Shown: in pieces, positions 18,500 to 27,007 of the stretch
Numbering within the stretch: position 1 is the first letter of the stretch
How the letters are laid out: each line of letters opens with the position of its first letter
From: Hofstenia miamia
Lineage: Eukaryota > Xenacoelomorpha > Acoela
Assembly (NCBI GenBank): GCA_004352715.1
Contig: SCFE01000029.1
Location: forward strand, 235,196-262,202
Reading direction: 5' to 3'
Length of the DNA stretch: 27,007 bases
Made by a program: the position numbers and the translations under genes
Notes under the pieces: generated by a model
The model's input: only the letters and a program-made list of their open reading frames with translations
Told to the model about the DNA's origin: nothing
Database searches by the model: none

Positions 18500-19490
18500 A
18501 GAACACTACCTTGGATATCAACTCTAAGTTGCTTTATCATTCAGAAAATTCTAAACAATGGAAAGGGACTTCACTAGTAATTTCACAACATGGAACTGAA
18601 ATCCTAGTTAAAGATGGAGGAATTATGAGACGTGTACATGTTTCGAAGATTCATGAGCTAAAGAAAAGCTTTTCACTCACAATGAAAATAAAGAAACAAT
18701 TCCAGTTGATCTTAATTAAATCAAATACCACCAGATGATGTTGGAAACGACGATGACGACTCTTGTTGTGAAACAGACATTGGTGAGCAGTCTGAATAAA
18801 TGGAAAATTGCACAAATGGTAATTTACCGCATTATCCATTCAGAAATCGTCCCGTCCCTGAAAGGTATGTTGAGTATAGAGTAATTATAATGATGCGCCT
18901 GCAATTTCTACTGCTACGGAAAATGAGTTATCCAATTGGTTAGCCAATAGAGTTTACAAAGAATGTATTCTAGATGAAAAGAATTTGAAGGAATTAAATG
19001 TTATTTCAAAAAAAAATGCAAAGCTAGATTGGTTGCTCGTGGTTTTCAGGATATCAATCAGGAAAACAATACATTCTTGCTCACTTGTTCCAGACTCACA
19101 ATGCGATTCCCCTTGTCATTGTCGAGTATTATGAAGTGGAATATTTACAAAATGGACATTGCAACAGCAATTTTACAAGGAGATAATCATAGTAAAGAGT
19201 TATATGTTGTTCCTTTGCCAGAAGCCACAACTCCAAAAGAAGTTGTATGGAAAATATCGATAGGTGCTTATGGACTTCATGAGGCTGGTCGTCTCTGGTA
19301 TGATCGTGTATCAAGAGAAATGATACGACTTGGAGTAGAGGTGTCTAAGCTTGGCAGGGTTTTGTATATATATTTCGTAGGAATGATTCTGTCATTGGAT
19401 GTATACATAAACATGTCGACATTTTAAATATTTATGGAAAACTTGACTTTGTTAATCAAATTATAGCGAGTCTTAAATCAGTTTTTAAAA
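18500..19490 (+). pseudogene. Copia integrase tail and reverse transcriptase
   Basis: After the insert the plus strand resumes with NTTLDINSKLLYHSENSKQW, then KG.SLVISQHG and GGIMRRVHVSKIHEL (integrase tail), and an acidic hinge (DDVGNDDDDSCCETD) with a stop. The RT starts as WLANRVYKECILDEKNLKEL and shifts in an A9 run into CKARLVARGFQDINQEN. It continues with SLSSIMKWNIYKMDIATAIL, QGDNHSKELYVVPLPEA, and YGLHEAGRLWYDRVSREM. The first catalytic D is in MDIATA. The second motif, normally two adjacent D residues, reads HVDILN, so one is lost. The polymerase is therefore dead. The same region is 3338-4241, a few percent different. Confidence 0.85.
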
Positions 19491-20186
19491 TTGGCCTAAT
19501 ACAAAAGAGTGGTACTGAGTGGGTTTCCAAATGCGTCTTATTAATCATTGTATAGAAGTATCCCAGAATAATTATATCAACAATCTCAATGAAGAAGAGG
19601 AGTTTTCAAATCTACGAGCTATTCTTGGTAAATTACTATGGCCGTCTATAAACATAAGTTTCAAAACTGCGCTCTGAATGATGTTGACAATCCCCAACTC
19701 TTTACTCAAAATGTAATAAGTTGATTTGATATCTGAAATACAATACCAGAACAATGAGATTTAGAAATGGATATCAAAATAATGGTGCAATACCTGATCT
19801 CTAAGTTTATTCTGATGCTTCATGGAATGACATAGCTCATGGTGGTTTTATAATATTTTGGGGTTATGACGTTGTCACATGGAGTTCCAAGAAACGCAAA
19901 CGAGTTTATCGCAGCACACTTGCTGCGGAACTGTTGGTAGCAGTAGTTGTATTGAATCAGGCTATTTATTTGAGGCAATTAATCTTTACCCTGGTACAAT
20001 GCAGAATTCATATGTGGTTGTTACAGATAGCAAGCAGCTTGATGACGCAGTGCATTCTTCTAATTATCCTATTGAAAAAAACTGAAAACAGATATTCAAA
20101 TTTTTAAAGAGGGTATCGCTTCTGTCCGTCATACTGTTTCATCCGTTAACAAAGGAAAAGGGCTCAAATCCCAGATTAATATATAA
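19491..20186 (+). pseudogene. Copia RT end and RNase H
   Basis: The RT thumb reads FKIGLIQKSGTEW, then SQNNYINNLNEEEEFSNLRA and ILGKLLWPSI, the usual Y-I...L and L-R..G.L-W block. RNase H follows: SDASWNDIAHGGFIIFWGYD, VVTWSSKKRKRVYRSTLAAE, which holds the first catalytic D and the E of the A-A-E segment. After a shift, VVVTDSKQLDDAV carries the next D. The last segment, LKTDIQIFKEGIASVRHTVS, is in another frame and ends in TAA at 20184-20186. The blocks are spread over at least three frames. Confidence 0.75.
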
Positions 20187-20300
20187 TTTTCTTTCATAAA
20201 AAAAGGCTAGTGTTAAACATTTTAGTAACTGTTTATTGTTATTTTATTGTTATTTTACTGCATAGCATTAAGTAAATTATAATATCATAAAAACTATTAC

Positions 20301-20365
20301 CTGTGGTTCAAATTCGCTTGAAGCTTCAGGAATAGGCGGTGTTTCCATTGATTAGGTACTTAAAG
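20301..20365 (-). CDS. Candidate host first coding exon, 16 codons
   Basis: On the minus strand an acceptor-like TATTTTTTAG ends at 20366. It is followed by a 17 bp leader, an ATG at 20348-20346 and 16 codons (METPPIPEASSEFEPQ), then CAG|GTAATAG, a good donor. The sequence is short, but the codon content, the ATG and both splice signals agree. It ends in phase 0, the same phase in which the exon candidate at 10565-10798 begins, so the two could belong to one minus-strand gene whose intron holds the Tc1, piggyBac and Copia elements. Short exons like this can arise by chance. Confidence 0.25.
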
Positions 20366-20484
20366 CTAAAAAATATATTAGTATTGGAGATGTATACAAT
20401 TTATTGGAAAGATACAGTTTAAGCTTGGTTTAAGATTATATGTTTGAAAGACAGACGAAAACCGTTTTAAAATGAGTTTCTCAC

Positions 20485-21258
20485 CAGGGCTTTCAAAGTT
20501 TTACGAAAATGAAGATTGAAATTTGAATACCTTTCAAACTTTGATTGAAAGTTTGAATATTAATGAAATCAAAGTTTGATTTGAAATTTGAAAGTTTGAA
20601 AATATCATATTCAAGTTTGATACTTCTTAGAAAAAAATTTTTCACACAAAATAAATGCATATTTATTAGACCAATCTCTAATGAAATATTCATGTAGCAA
20701 TGATGTAGGTAACATAATGTAGATTTTAAGTATACTTTTGTAGCAATATGGAGTATATATAGTAAAACATAAATTTATCATAAATAGTACATTGTTTACA
20801 AAGGAAGAAAATATTATTGTTGTACTTATCGCATAGAGAAATAATTTTTGGTAAATGCCCCTATTCTTATTTAATTATTCCATGTAAATCAAGAAAGCCG
20901 AGCAACATACATGTGGTCATGATAGTCACAAACTTGCAAATGTGAACATTATAAATGAATAAGTACCAGAGTTTTATATAAATGAATGAACTTACAAAGC
21001 AATTATTAATGCCTATCAGAGGTTTTTAATTTCAATATTAAAAAAATTCTGAATTTATTTAATATTTACCATAAAGTAATATTGGTGAAATTTAAAAGTG
21101 TTGACGTGAAAATTTTCCCAAAATTTGAATATCAATGTTTGCTCTTTAGGATCCAAAGTTTGATTTGAAATTTGAATTTTAGTTTTTTGCAAAATTTGAT
21201 TTGAAAGTTTTGAATTTCTGCAAAAAATTTAAAATTTGAATTTGATTTGAAATCTCTG
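20485..21258. mobile_element. hAT-type MITE, 774 bp, with 8 bp target duplication
   Basis: The left end CAGGGCTTTCAAA (20485) pairs with the inverted right end CAGAGATTTCAAA (21258), 11 of 13 matching. The flanks are TTTCTCAC (20477-20484) and TTTCTTAC (21259-21266), an 8 bp target duplication with one mismatch. Both ends are dense in TTTGAAATTTGAAAGTTTGA-like words, forming long imperfect subterminal inverted repeats (20510-20625 and 21120-21250). No coding sequence is present inside. Confidence 0.75.
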
Positions 21259-22302
21259 TTTCTTACACATATTCAAGAAGCATAGCAAGATGTTGTAAGG
21301 AAATACTAAATATCAGACAGTCTTATGATAAGAAAGATGGCTTGGAGATATGCAATAATAAATATGAAAGCAATACAATCACTTATTCCAGAAATCAATG
21401 AATATAGTAAGGAGTAGAAGCAAATAAAAATTAATGTATAGAATGGCGATGAAATCAGGATTGTGCATCCACAAGCTCCCCCGTTTTTAAAGTCACGATT
21501 TCTTGTCTGTTCCAGTCAAACGATTCTTGACCAAAGAAAAATATGTTCCAAATGAATTTCGTATATGGAGCTTAAATTGCTAACATTTTTCGTGTGAAAT
21601 TGACTTTTAGAGTAACTCAGTACATTAATATGTATACTCAATCACGTTGTGTGAACACTTATTGAACCAGAACATTTATTTTGAAATTTTTCTTGATCGC
21701 CATAATTAATTTTAAAAACAGCGTTTTTCCACATATTCAAAAAATTTTCTCCGAGTGCATTAGGATATTTTAAAATCATGAGCTATGTACACTTCTATTA
21801 TTAATTGTGGTTGAATTATATGTACTGAGGTGTATTGCTGTACAAGTAGTACTTGAAAATTGTAATCAATTTTCTTTGAAAATTGTGGCATTTTGAAAAA
21901 AACTAAATTTCTCCATACCAAATGTTCAGGTAATTATTAAGTTTTAAGCCCATGAAATAAAAAATATACTTTATCTATATCTGTAAATATAGATAGGCCT
22001 TAGAAAATAGAAAAAATATTTATTAAATGTATTTGCATCAATTCAATAATATATTGTCACAAATATATATATATTTAGATTAATATTGTCGAAGCAACAT
22101 GTTCCCGAAAATCCAAGTTTTTTTAAACAGCGCGATGATTAGTCAACGATTAAAAATGATTCGGCTAAGCCATTGCTAAGCAATTTTCTAGGTCAAATCG
22201 CAAGTTTTTTCAATATATTCTAATAAATTCTAGTCCCATTGCGCAAAAAAGCTATTGCCTATAGAATATCTTAGTGTAGTTTAATTATAATTTGATTTGA
22301 AT
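21259..22302. other. AT-rich DNA without recognised genes
   Basis: No coding frame, transposon end or RNA gene is recognised. It is the left flank of the large hAT element. Confidence 0.5.
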
Positions 22303-22310
22303 TCGTACAT
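22303..22310. repeat. Target-site duplication, left copy (TCGTACAT)
   Basis: Eight bases directly before the hAT left end, identical to 26008-26015. Confidence 0.9.
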
Positions 22311-22379
22311 CAGGGGCGTATCCAGGATTTTGAAAAGGGGGTACAAAAATTAATTAATTTTTTGGGCCTACCACGAAGA

Positions 22380-22613
22380 TTATGCATATTCAACGCAAAG
22401 AAATATAATAATCATAAATAGTATAATCATGGTCGCATGTAATATTATCGATAATTTCATCTTCGCTTCATATTCATTTTCGTTAATCCCGAAGTTTGAT
22501 ATCCCACATTTTGATATACCGTAACGTCCTAAAATTGAATTCAGTAAAACTGAACAGGTACAGATTATTATAAAACTAAACAGTGACACAAACAGTATTA
22601 TTAGTGTACGCAT
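22380..22613 (-). CDS. Small two-helix hydrophobic frame inside hAT 3' region
   Basis: A 77-codon minus-strand frame lies between the transposase stop (22782) and the left TIR. It starts MRTLIILFVSLFSFIIICTC, like a membrane anchor or signal sequence, has a polar middle (NENEYEAKMK), and ends with a second hydrophobic helix (TMIILFMIIIFLC). I do not recognise it. It could be a chance frame in AT-rich DNA or a small passenger gene. Nearby, TTAGGAGT..ATTACAACTGAA occurs twice, 120 bp apart (22642 and 22762), suggesting a local tandem duplication of the transposase end. Confidence 0.2.
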   Translation of the reverse strand: MRTLIILFVSLFSFIIICTCSVLLNSILGRYGISKCGISNFGINENEYEAKMKLSIILHATMIILFMIIIFLCVEYA

Positions 22614-22781
22614 CTTCTACATGGTTTACTTAAGATATCCTTTAGGAGTAAAGTGAAATTACAACTGAATATACAAGCACTGCAAAATACTTATCCTGAA
22701 GAATATAGCGAAAAACATAACATTTTTCTGTGCTTTACACTAATGTTTTTACGAGAGACCGTTAGGAGTTAAGTAAACGTA

Positions 22782-23392
22782 TTACAACTGAAAGCGTGAG
22801 TTGTGCTCCGTCTTATACAACTCAATCACAGAGTCGTAATTCAGTGGAATGTCCTTGTGTATTGCCAGCAAAGTCAATCCTGTCAAACGTGCTTCACTCA
22901 CTTGCTGAACGACCGCTCTGCAGTTGACGAAGTTACTGAGATTGAAGCAAACACTTTCAGTAGGATATAGATATTAGGATATAGGTCAGAATTACACGAC
23001 TTCAGGGCTTCCGCAACGCTTGAAGGACAATCTTTTTTAGGAATTGAATACCATTTTCGCTGCCATCTGTAGAATTCCATCATACAAGTATCAAGACTAT
23101 CTGGTAGTATGGATTTATATTTTTCAAAGATATGTTTCATATCTTCCACTATGACATCGGCAACTCGATCTGGTATGAAGTTTGACATAGATAGGGCAGT
23201 TTTTGAAGATTCACTGAAGCGATCGTTCATCTGTGAGATGATTGTATCAAGCAAAGGATACCATGTAGCTTTTCTGTAATAATCAGATGCTGATGAAGAA
23301 GGCACATTCGAACGATATTTTTGCTTTGATGTCAGTCGCGGTGTTTCGAGCTCTGCAGAAGGATCGTCCGTAATGCACTGAAACAGCTTCAC
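22782..23392 (-). pseudogene. hAT transposase C-terminal dimerisation region
   Basis: From 23392 the minus-strand frame runs EAVKLFQCITDD, PRLTSKQKYRSNVP, SASDYYRKATWYPLLDTIIS and QMNDRF, then the dimerisation block LLKVFASISVTSSTAERSFS ending in a stop at 22898. In the next frame it resumes as VSEARLTGLTLLAIHKDIPL and ends in a natural-looking stop at 22782. The missing link is the usual L-R-x-L-K-T-Y-L-R-S stretch, so about 12-15 codons plus the frame were lost right after ERSFSK. At the upstream edge, about 100 residues normally present between the core and this region are also absent. Confidence 0.85.
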
Positions 23393-23793
23393 GGCTTCTG
23401 CGTAGGCATTGATGAATACAGTTGACTCGCTTCTCCAAGACCTGAAGATTTAAATAATTCGCAAAAGATCAAGATAGAGTCATGTCGTTCAACCCATTGT
23501 GTTGCGCAGTAAGCCTTTAATTGTGAATGACTGGAATCTGAGCAAAATTCTTGAGTCACGTCTTCAAGTTGAGCTGTTTGTTGAGGAGAATGGCTGAAGC
23601 AGTTATATGATTCCTGAACACCAGTAAGATCAATACTGACTTCCGGTATTTCACATTCACTGGTGAGTGATAGGTTAAGACAATGAGAGAAACAATGAAC
23701 ATACACTGCGAGTTCATGATGACGACGAATGATGGTTTGTACTCCATTAAAGCACCTGCTCATTGATGCTGCATCGTCGTATCCTTGACCCAC
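23389..23793 (-). pseudogene. hAT transposase core fragment
   Basis: The 134-codon frame reads GQGYDDAASMSRCFNGVQTI, then HHELAVYVHCFSHCLNLSL, and LKAYCATQWVERHDSI. These are the GQGYDGA block with a catalytic Asp, the H-C-x-x-H-x-L-N-L block, and the C-x-T-x-W-x-x-R motif of hAT transposases. The D after GQGYD replaces the usual G. It overlaps the next fragment by 4 bp in a shifted frame, where the sequence jumps past about 100 residues. Part of it (23684-23793) is duplicated in 24412 onward. Confidence 0.85.
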
Positions 23794-23996
23794 TAAAACA
23801 GAATCAGATAATCCAAGAAAATGAATTTGTCTTTCAATTGTCTCTGCGATGGCTGAACCAGTTGTCTCTTGTAATTCGATAAATGAAATGAATCACTTGC
23901 TTTGTTCAAGTATCAAATATTCAAGCTCAGTTGAGTATGCATGGCTATATCAGTTGTTTTGTCAGCTTGAATAGAAAAAAAATTTGACTTGCTAAC

Positions 23997-23997
23997 N
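23997..23997. other. Single-N assembly junction
   Basis: One N where the left hAT copy breaks off in the middle of the transposase and unrelated TA-rich sequence begins. Confidence 0.7.
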
Positions 23998-24383
23998 TAT
24001 ATATATTGTAGCATCGACTTAATTAGTGTAATAGCATTGACATAATACAAAGTAACATCTATAGTTCGAAGTATAATAAACAACTATTAGCAAGCACCAA
24101 CAGAAAATAGTGATAAGAAAACTGCTTAAATGAATTAGTGTATGAGTAATACTAACAATCAGCTGGGAGATAGAAACCCTAAAAGTTGAGCACACGAGTA
24201 GTAAATTACCCATTACTAATTTGGTAGAGTTGAGCTTAAGCCCAATATGGCTTTCGCCAGCACAGATCTTCACAGCCATTGCGTATAAGTAAATTAAGTT
24301 AGCGAGAATGAATGCCATCAAAAAAGATCATGCAAGAACCAAGTGTATATTGCAAGGCTGACACACTTGTACTGCATCAGACC

Positions 24384-24411
24384 CAGGGGCGTATCCAGGA
24401 TTTTTAAAAAG
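24384..24411 (-). repeat. Inner copy of the hAT 3' terminus
   Basis: CAGGGGCGTATCCAGGATTT at 24384 is identical over 20 bases to the element's outer left end at 22311. It is joined directly to transposase core sequence at 24412, as in an internally deleted copy. Its outer flank (ATCAGACC) does not match TCGTACAT. Confidence 0.85.
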
Positions 24412-24632
24412 CAATAAGAGAAAAAATGAACATACACTGCAAGTTCATGATGATGACGAATTGTGGTTTGTACTCTATTAAGCACCCGCTCATTGATGCT
24501 GCACCGTCGTATCCTTGACCCACTAAAATGAATTTGTCTTTCAATTGTCTCTGCGATGGCTGAACCAGTCGTCTCTTGTAATTCGATAAATGAAATGAAT
24601 CTTTCACATATATCACTTGCTTCGTTCACGTA

Positions 24633-25581
24633 TCAAATATTCAAGCTCACTTGAGTATGTGTGGCTATATCAGTTGTTTCGTCAGCTTGAATAGAAAAAA
24701 AATTGGACTTGCTAACTTCCTTAACGATGTGACGGGTCATCACCTTAGCAATGCATGAAATGATATTATTTTGAGCAAGTGGCGACAGATACATTGCGTT
24801 CCTCGCACAATTCTGAAGATGATCTTTGAGTACTTGATCACGAATCGCTGCTTTTTGTATCAGAGCACGAAGAATTCCTTGTGAGTAGTCGATATCTGAA
24901 AATTCATTAGTACTTAGTAAAGTTCCGGAATCGCTATGTCCACGCAAGGCAAGATTAAGTCGTCCACATGTTTCGATCTCATGAATGATTGCTCGAAGTA
25001 TTTGTCGATTTCGTGCAATTTGTTGGGATTCATGTGTTCTTAGAAGATCAGATACATTCCCAGATCGTATAGTTTGTAAGCAACAATCCATTTGCAACAC
25101 AGCACTTTCATGATAGTCTCTAGTAAGATGTGTATCGAGATAGCTATCCTTTCCAGTAAGTTTATCGAATCGTAGCAAGGGCTCGGTAACCAGACGTCCA
25201 GTTGATTGACCTTTTACGCGTTCTGGAGCAAAAAGTACACAGGGAAGACACAAGAGTCCACACAGACTTGGAGAATAATAAAAGTTATTGTACTTTCCAG
25301 ATATGTGCTTGAAACTAAGATAGTATTTTCGATTGCTCTTCTCTGTGTATGGGAACTTATAGTCACCATTGGCTTTGAAAGTTTCTTTCGTGAATCTGCA
25401 CTTATGCTCAAAGGTCAGCTTTCCTGATTTTCGGAATCGTAGAGCTTCAGCAATATCAACATTCGCGTTGTGCTTTACGTTAAAGTTTGATGTAGAATCA
25501 CTCTTTTTTAACTGATGAGGATGAAGGTGTAGGCTCAGGCTCCTCATTAATACGCCTTCTCTTAATGACGAATTTGTCCAT
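24633..25581 (-). pseudogene. hAT transposase N-terminal half, one frameshift
   Basis: The likely start is the ATG at 25581-25579, giving MDKFVIKRRRINEEPEPTPS, the usual opening of this ZMYM1-like hAT group. A frameshift in an A6 run near 25507 leads to the long frame: SDSTSNFNVKHNANVDIAEA, a TTF-type zinc-finger-like region (KYYLSFKHISGKYNNFYYSP, SLCGLLCLPCVLFAPERV), H...H near LTRDYHESA, then the DUF4371-type helical domain with QADETTDIATHTQVSLNI. A stop at 24633 ends the frame. The same reading resumes out of frame in ERFISFIELQETTGSAIAET (24592-24530). An upstream in-frame ATG at 25592 is less likely because it is out of frame with the MDKFVIK start. Confidence 0.85.
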
Positions 25582-26007
25582 CTCCGTAGCAAAACCTCGC
25601 TCCTTAGTCCAACGTGAAACAGTGAATTAATGCACTCGAAGGACAGTCACAGTAAAATCTATAACGATGTGAATGACTCACGAGTGAAAACTCCCAGCCA
25701 CAAGTGACAGCCAATAGTTTCATTGTACGCTGATCGCCCGCAAGTATCTGTGACATGTGCATTACAAGTCACTAAGTCAGTGTTTGACGAATGAGTTATC
25801 GGTGCTATCGGCAATGGCTATCAGTAAGAAAGCAACGTCACACTCTGACACAAGACTCCCAGGCAAATCAAGGACTAAAGCTCAACTCCACAGAATGTAT
25901 TGAGAATTGATGTTTGAGTGCACTTTCCTTCTTCATAAACTTATGTGTTAAAATCATATCTCTCAGAGGGGGGACATTCCCCCGTGTCCCCCTTGGATAC
26001 GCCACTG

Positions 26008-26015
26008 TCGTACAT
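26008..26015. repeat. Target-site duplication, right copy (TCGTACAT)
   Basis: Identical to 22303-22310 and directly next to the hAT right end. Confidence 0.9.
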
Positions 26016-26086
26016 TCAAGCGTTTCGAAATCCAATTCACTTTTAAAACCGAGGGAATGCTTCAACAATACGTCAGAAGATTGACC
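26008..26086 (-). CDS. Candidate host exon interrupted by the hAT insertion
   Basis: On the minus strand TCTTTTGTTACTAG is a good acceptor with its AG at 26088-26087. From 26086 the frame reads GQSSDVLLKHSLGFKSELDF, then ETLECT, up to the hAT end. If the element and one target copy are removed, the frame goes on in the left flank (below 22303) as NSNQIIIKLH and a stop. Alternatively a donor-like T|GTACGA lies inside the target duplication itself. The peptide is not recognised. Codon use and the acceptor support an exon, but the segment is short. Confidence 0.3.
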
Positions 26087-26937
26087 CTAGTAACAAAAGA
26101 ATTGAAAAATATATGTTCTCATAACAGAATAGCACTGACAATTTGCATGGTCATAAAAAGCATATAGCTATGTACAAAAATATCCATTGTATACAAAATT
26201 GATGTGTAATATATGTGATATTTATAGAACAACTCTTTGATCACATGATAAAATTATTAGAATTCGGGATATAGCATTATTTCTCTAAGGGGGAGGAGGT
26301 GCTTCCTCAATGCCCCTGGCAGGGATGGGTTTAAATCTCAAGGGCGATCTAAATAGACTAGGTTGATTTTAATTAGCTTTTCTTTTTTTAAAATGTATAT
26401 CCAAATTTGATCTGAATTATACGTTTAGTACTTTGACACGATCTGATCTACAATCATATTACATTCTATTATTTCATGTATAATCAAGTTATTCTGAGGA
26501 CTATGACTAGAAGTGCCTCAAACCCTGCTTTGTGACATAGGGCTAGGTAATGTTCAACAGCATGCTAAAAATCAACGATTTTTCGTTAATGTATATTGTT
26601 GATGATAAATGAAAACGCTTTTATGAGAAATTGCTGGCTACAACCCTGGTTACTCTCTCATATGCACTCTTTTAAACCAATATCCATTTTGATGTATTTG
26701 GAATTTGCTTTAAATACAAAAAGTAGAATACATGAAATGAGCAATAGTTGTCATGTTGAACAATTCTGCTTGTGTAAAAACTGGAAAAATGAATTTGATA
26801 GCTAGGATAGTCGGAGGGCAGCGATTTTCAACAATATTTTTGGTAAATTGTTTTGCATATTATATTAGAAATATACTATTCTTCTTCATTGCCTACATTG
26901 ATATATCTCTATCACAAATTAATATTTATTATCCAAT
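26087..26937. other. AT-rich DNA, right flank, no gene recognised
   Basis: No convincing coding sequence is present. A GC-richer spot at 26288-26330 has two hAT-like end motifs back to back: CCAGGGGCATTGAGGAAGC on the minus strand from 26319 and CAGGGATGGGTTTAAATC on the plus strand from 26320. No partners or target duplications were found, so these are only possible transposon ends. Confidence 0.4.
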
Positions 26938-27007
26938 CAGGAGCGAATCCCGGAATGAAACTGATTTCTGAACGATTCAATGTTACACTATATATATATA
27001 TATATAT
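26938..27007 (+). repeat. hAT-like terminus at window edge, then (TA)n
   Basis: CAGGAGCGAATCCCGGAATG at 26938 matches the terminus at 22311 at about 14 of the first 18 positions, suggesting another hAT relative beginning here. The last 20 or so bases are a TA tract cut by the window end. Confidence 0.35.

Larger units (their letters stand above)
15886..20186 (+). mobile_element. Copia-type LTR retrotransposon, decayed, with nested insert
   Basis: Plus-strand coding blocks appear in Copia order: gag, zinc knuckle, protease, integrase, reverse transcriptase, RNase H. The RT and integrase style (VARGFQ, LQGD, WKG..LVISQ, MRRVHVSK) fits metazoan Copia lineages. The element is interrupted around 17735-18499 by a GGCCG-rich insert and broken by many stops and shifts. 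LTRs were not identified. Part of it, including the insert boundary, is repeated at 3083-4241. Confidence 0.85.
23684..24716. repeat. Duplicated hAT core segment (23684-23996 and 24412-24716)
   Basis: The two stretches match with roughly 90% identity by eye and share GAACATACACTGC.AGTTCAT, GTCGTATCCTTGACCCACTA and TATATCAGTTGTTT. The left copy has about 21 extra bases after ACCCACTAAAA; the right copy has an extra TTTCACATATA. The left copy ends at the single N (23997). The stretch 23998-24383 between them is unrelated AT-rich DNA. Confidence 0.8.
22311..26007 (-). mobile_element. hAT transposon with TIRs and perfect 8 bp TSD, 3697 bp
   Basis: The left end CAGGGGCGTATCCAGGATTT (22311) and the inverted right end CAGTGGCGTATCCAAGGGGG (26007) share CAGxGGCGTATCCA. 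Both are flanked by TCGTACAT, the 8 bp duplication made by hAT transposases. The element carries a minus-strand ZMYM1-like transposase in broken pieces. A region of about 310 bp appears twice, there is an inner copy of the left terminus at 24384, and a single N sits at 23997. It is complete in outline but rearranged inside. Confidence 0.9.

Noticed and set aside
1-27007. tRNA or rRNA genes
   Set aside because: No cloverleaf with A and B boxes and no rRNA-like conserved blocks were recognised by eye.

Overview
The window is a repeat-rich piece of an AT-rich animal genome, most likely an arthropod. The evidence is the transposon fauna: DUF4817-type mariner, Tc1, piggyBac, several hAT families, a metazoan-type Copia element and a Ty3/gypsy element. 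There are also intron-like signals and no bacterial gene organisation. A species cannot be named from this. The assembly is a scaffold with N gaps at 2083-3082 and 4242-5241 (1000 N each), 8338-8577 (240 N) and 17776-17874 (99 N). Isolated single Ns sit at 370, 3526 and 23997, and each coincides with a structural break.

Layout, left to right. 1-2082: minus-strand Ty3/gypsy debris (integrase tail twice, part of the integrase core, an unrecognised repeat-containing frame, a protease end). 3083-4241: a fragment of a Copia element isolated between two gaps; it is a second copy of 18222-19490. 5242-5613: the 5' end of a mariner element. 5633-6919: an internally deleted hAT. 6947-7022: a solo GC-rich hAT-like terminus. 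7023-10560: mostly AT-rich non-coding DNA with a 74-83 bp tandem repeat, a hammerhead-like motif and a ~106-111 bp repeat array. 10565-10798: a possible host coding exon on the minus strand. 10951-12420: a complete but dead Tc1-like element. 13786-14483: a decayed piggyBac 3' half. 15239-15480: a Tc1/Tc3-type helix-turn-helix fragment. 15886-20186: a decayed Copia element (gag, protease, integrase, RT, RNase H) carrying a GGCCG-rich insert. 20301-20365: a possible short first coding exon. 20485-21258: a hAT-type MITE with an 8 bp target duplication. 22311-26007: a rearranged hAT element with matching TIRs and a perfect 8 bp target duplication (TCGTACAT), apparently inserted in a minus-strand host exon (26008-26086). 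26938-27007: the start of another hAT-like terminus.

No intact gene is visible. Nearly everything recognisable is a dead transposable element, and several elements are nested or abut (TA)n tracts. The only plausible host-gene traces are three minus-strand exon candidates. One of them (10565-10798) has a motif reminiscent of the BH3 region of Bok-like Bcl-2 proteins, which is tentative. I see no convincing new biological system. The best leads are the exon candidates, the hAT insertion into one of them, the shared nested insert in the two Copia copies, and the hidden piggyBac and Tc1 remnants.
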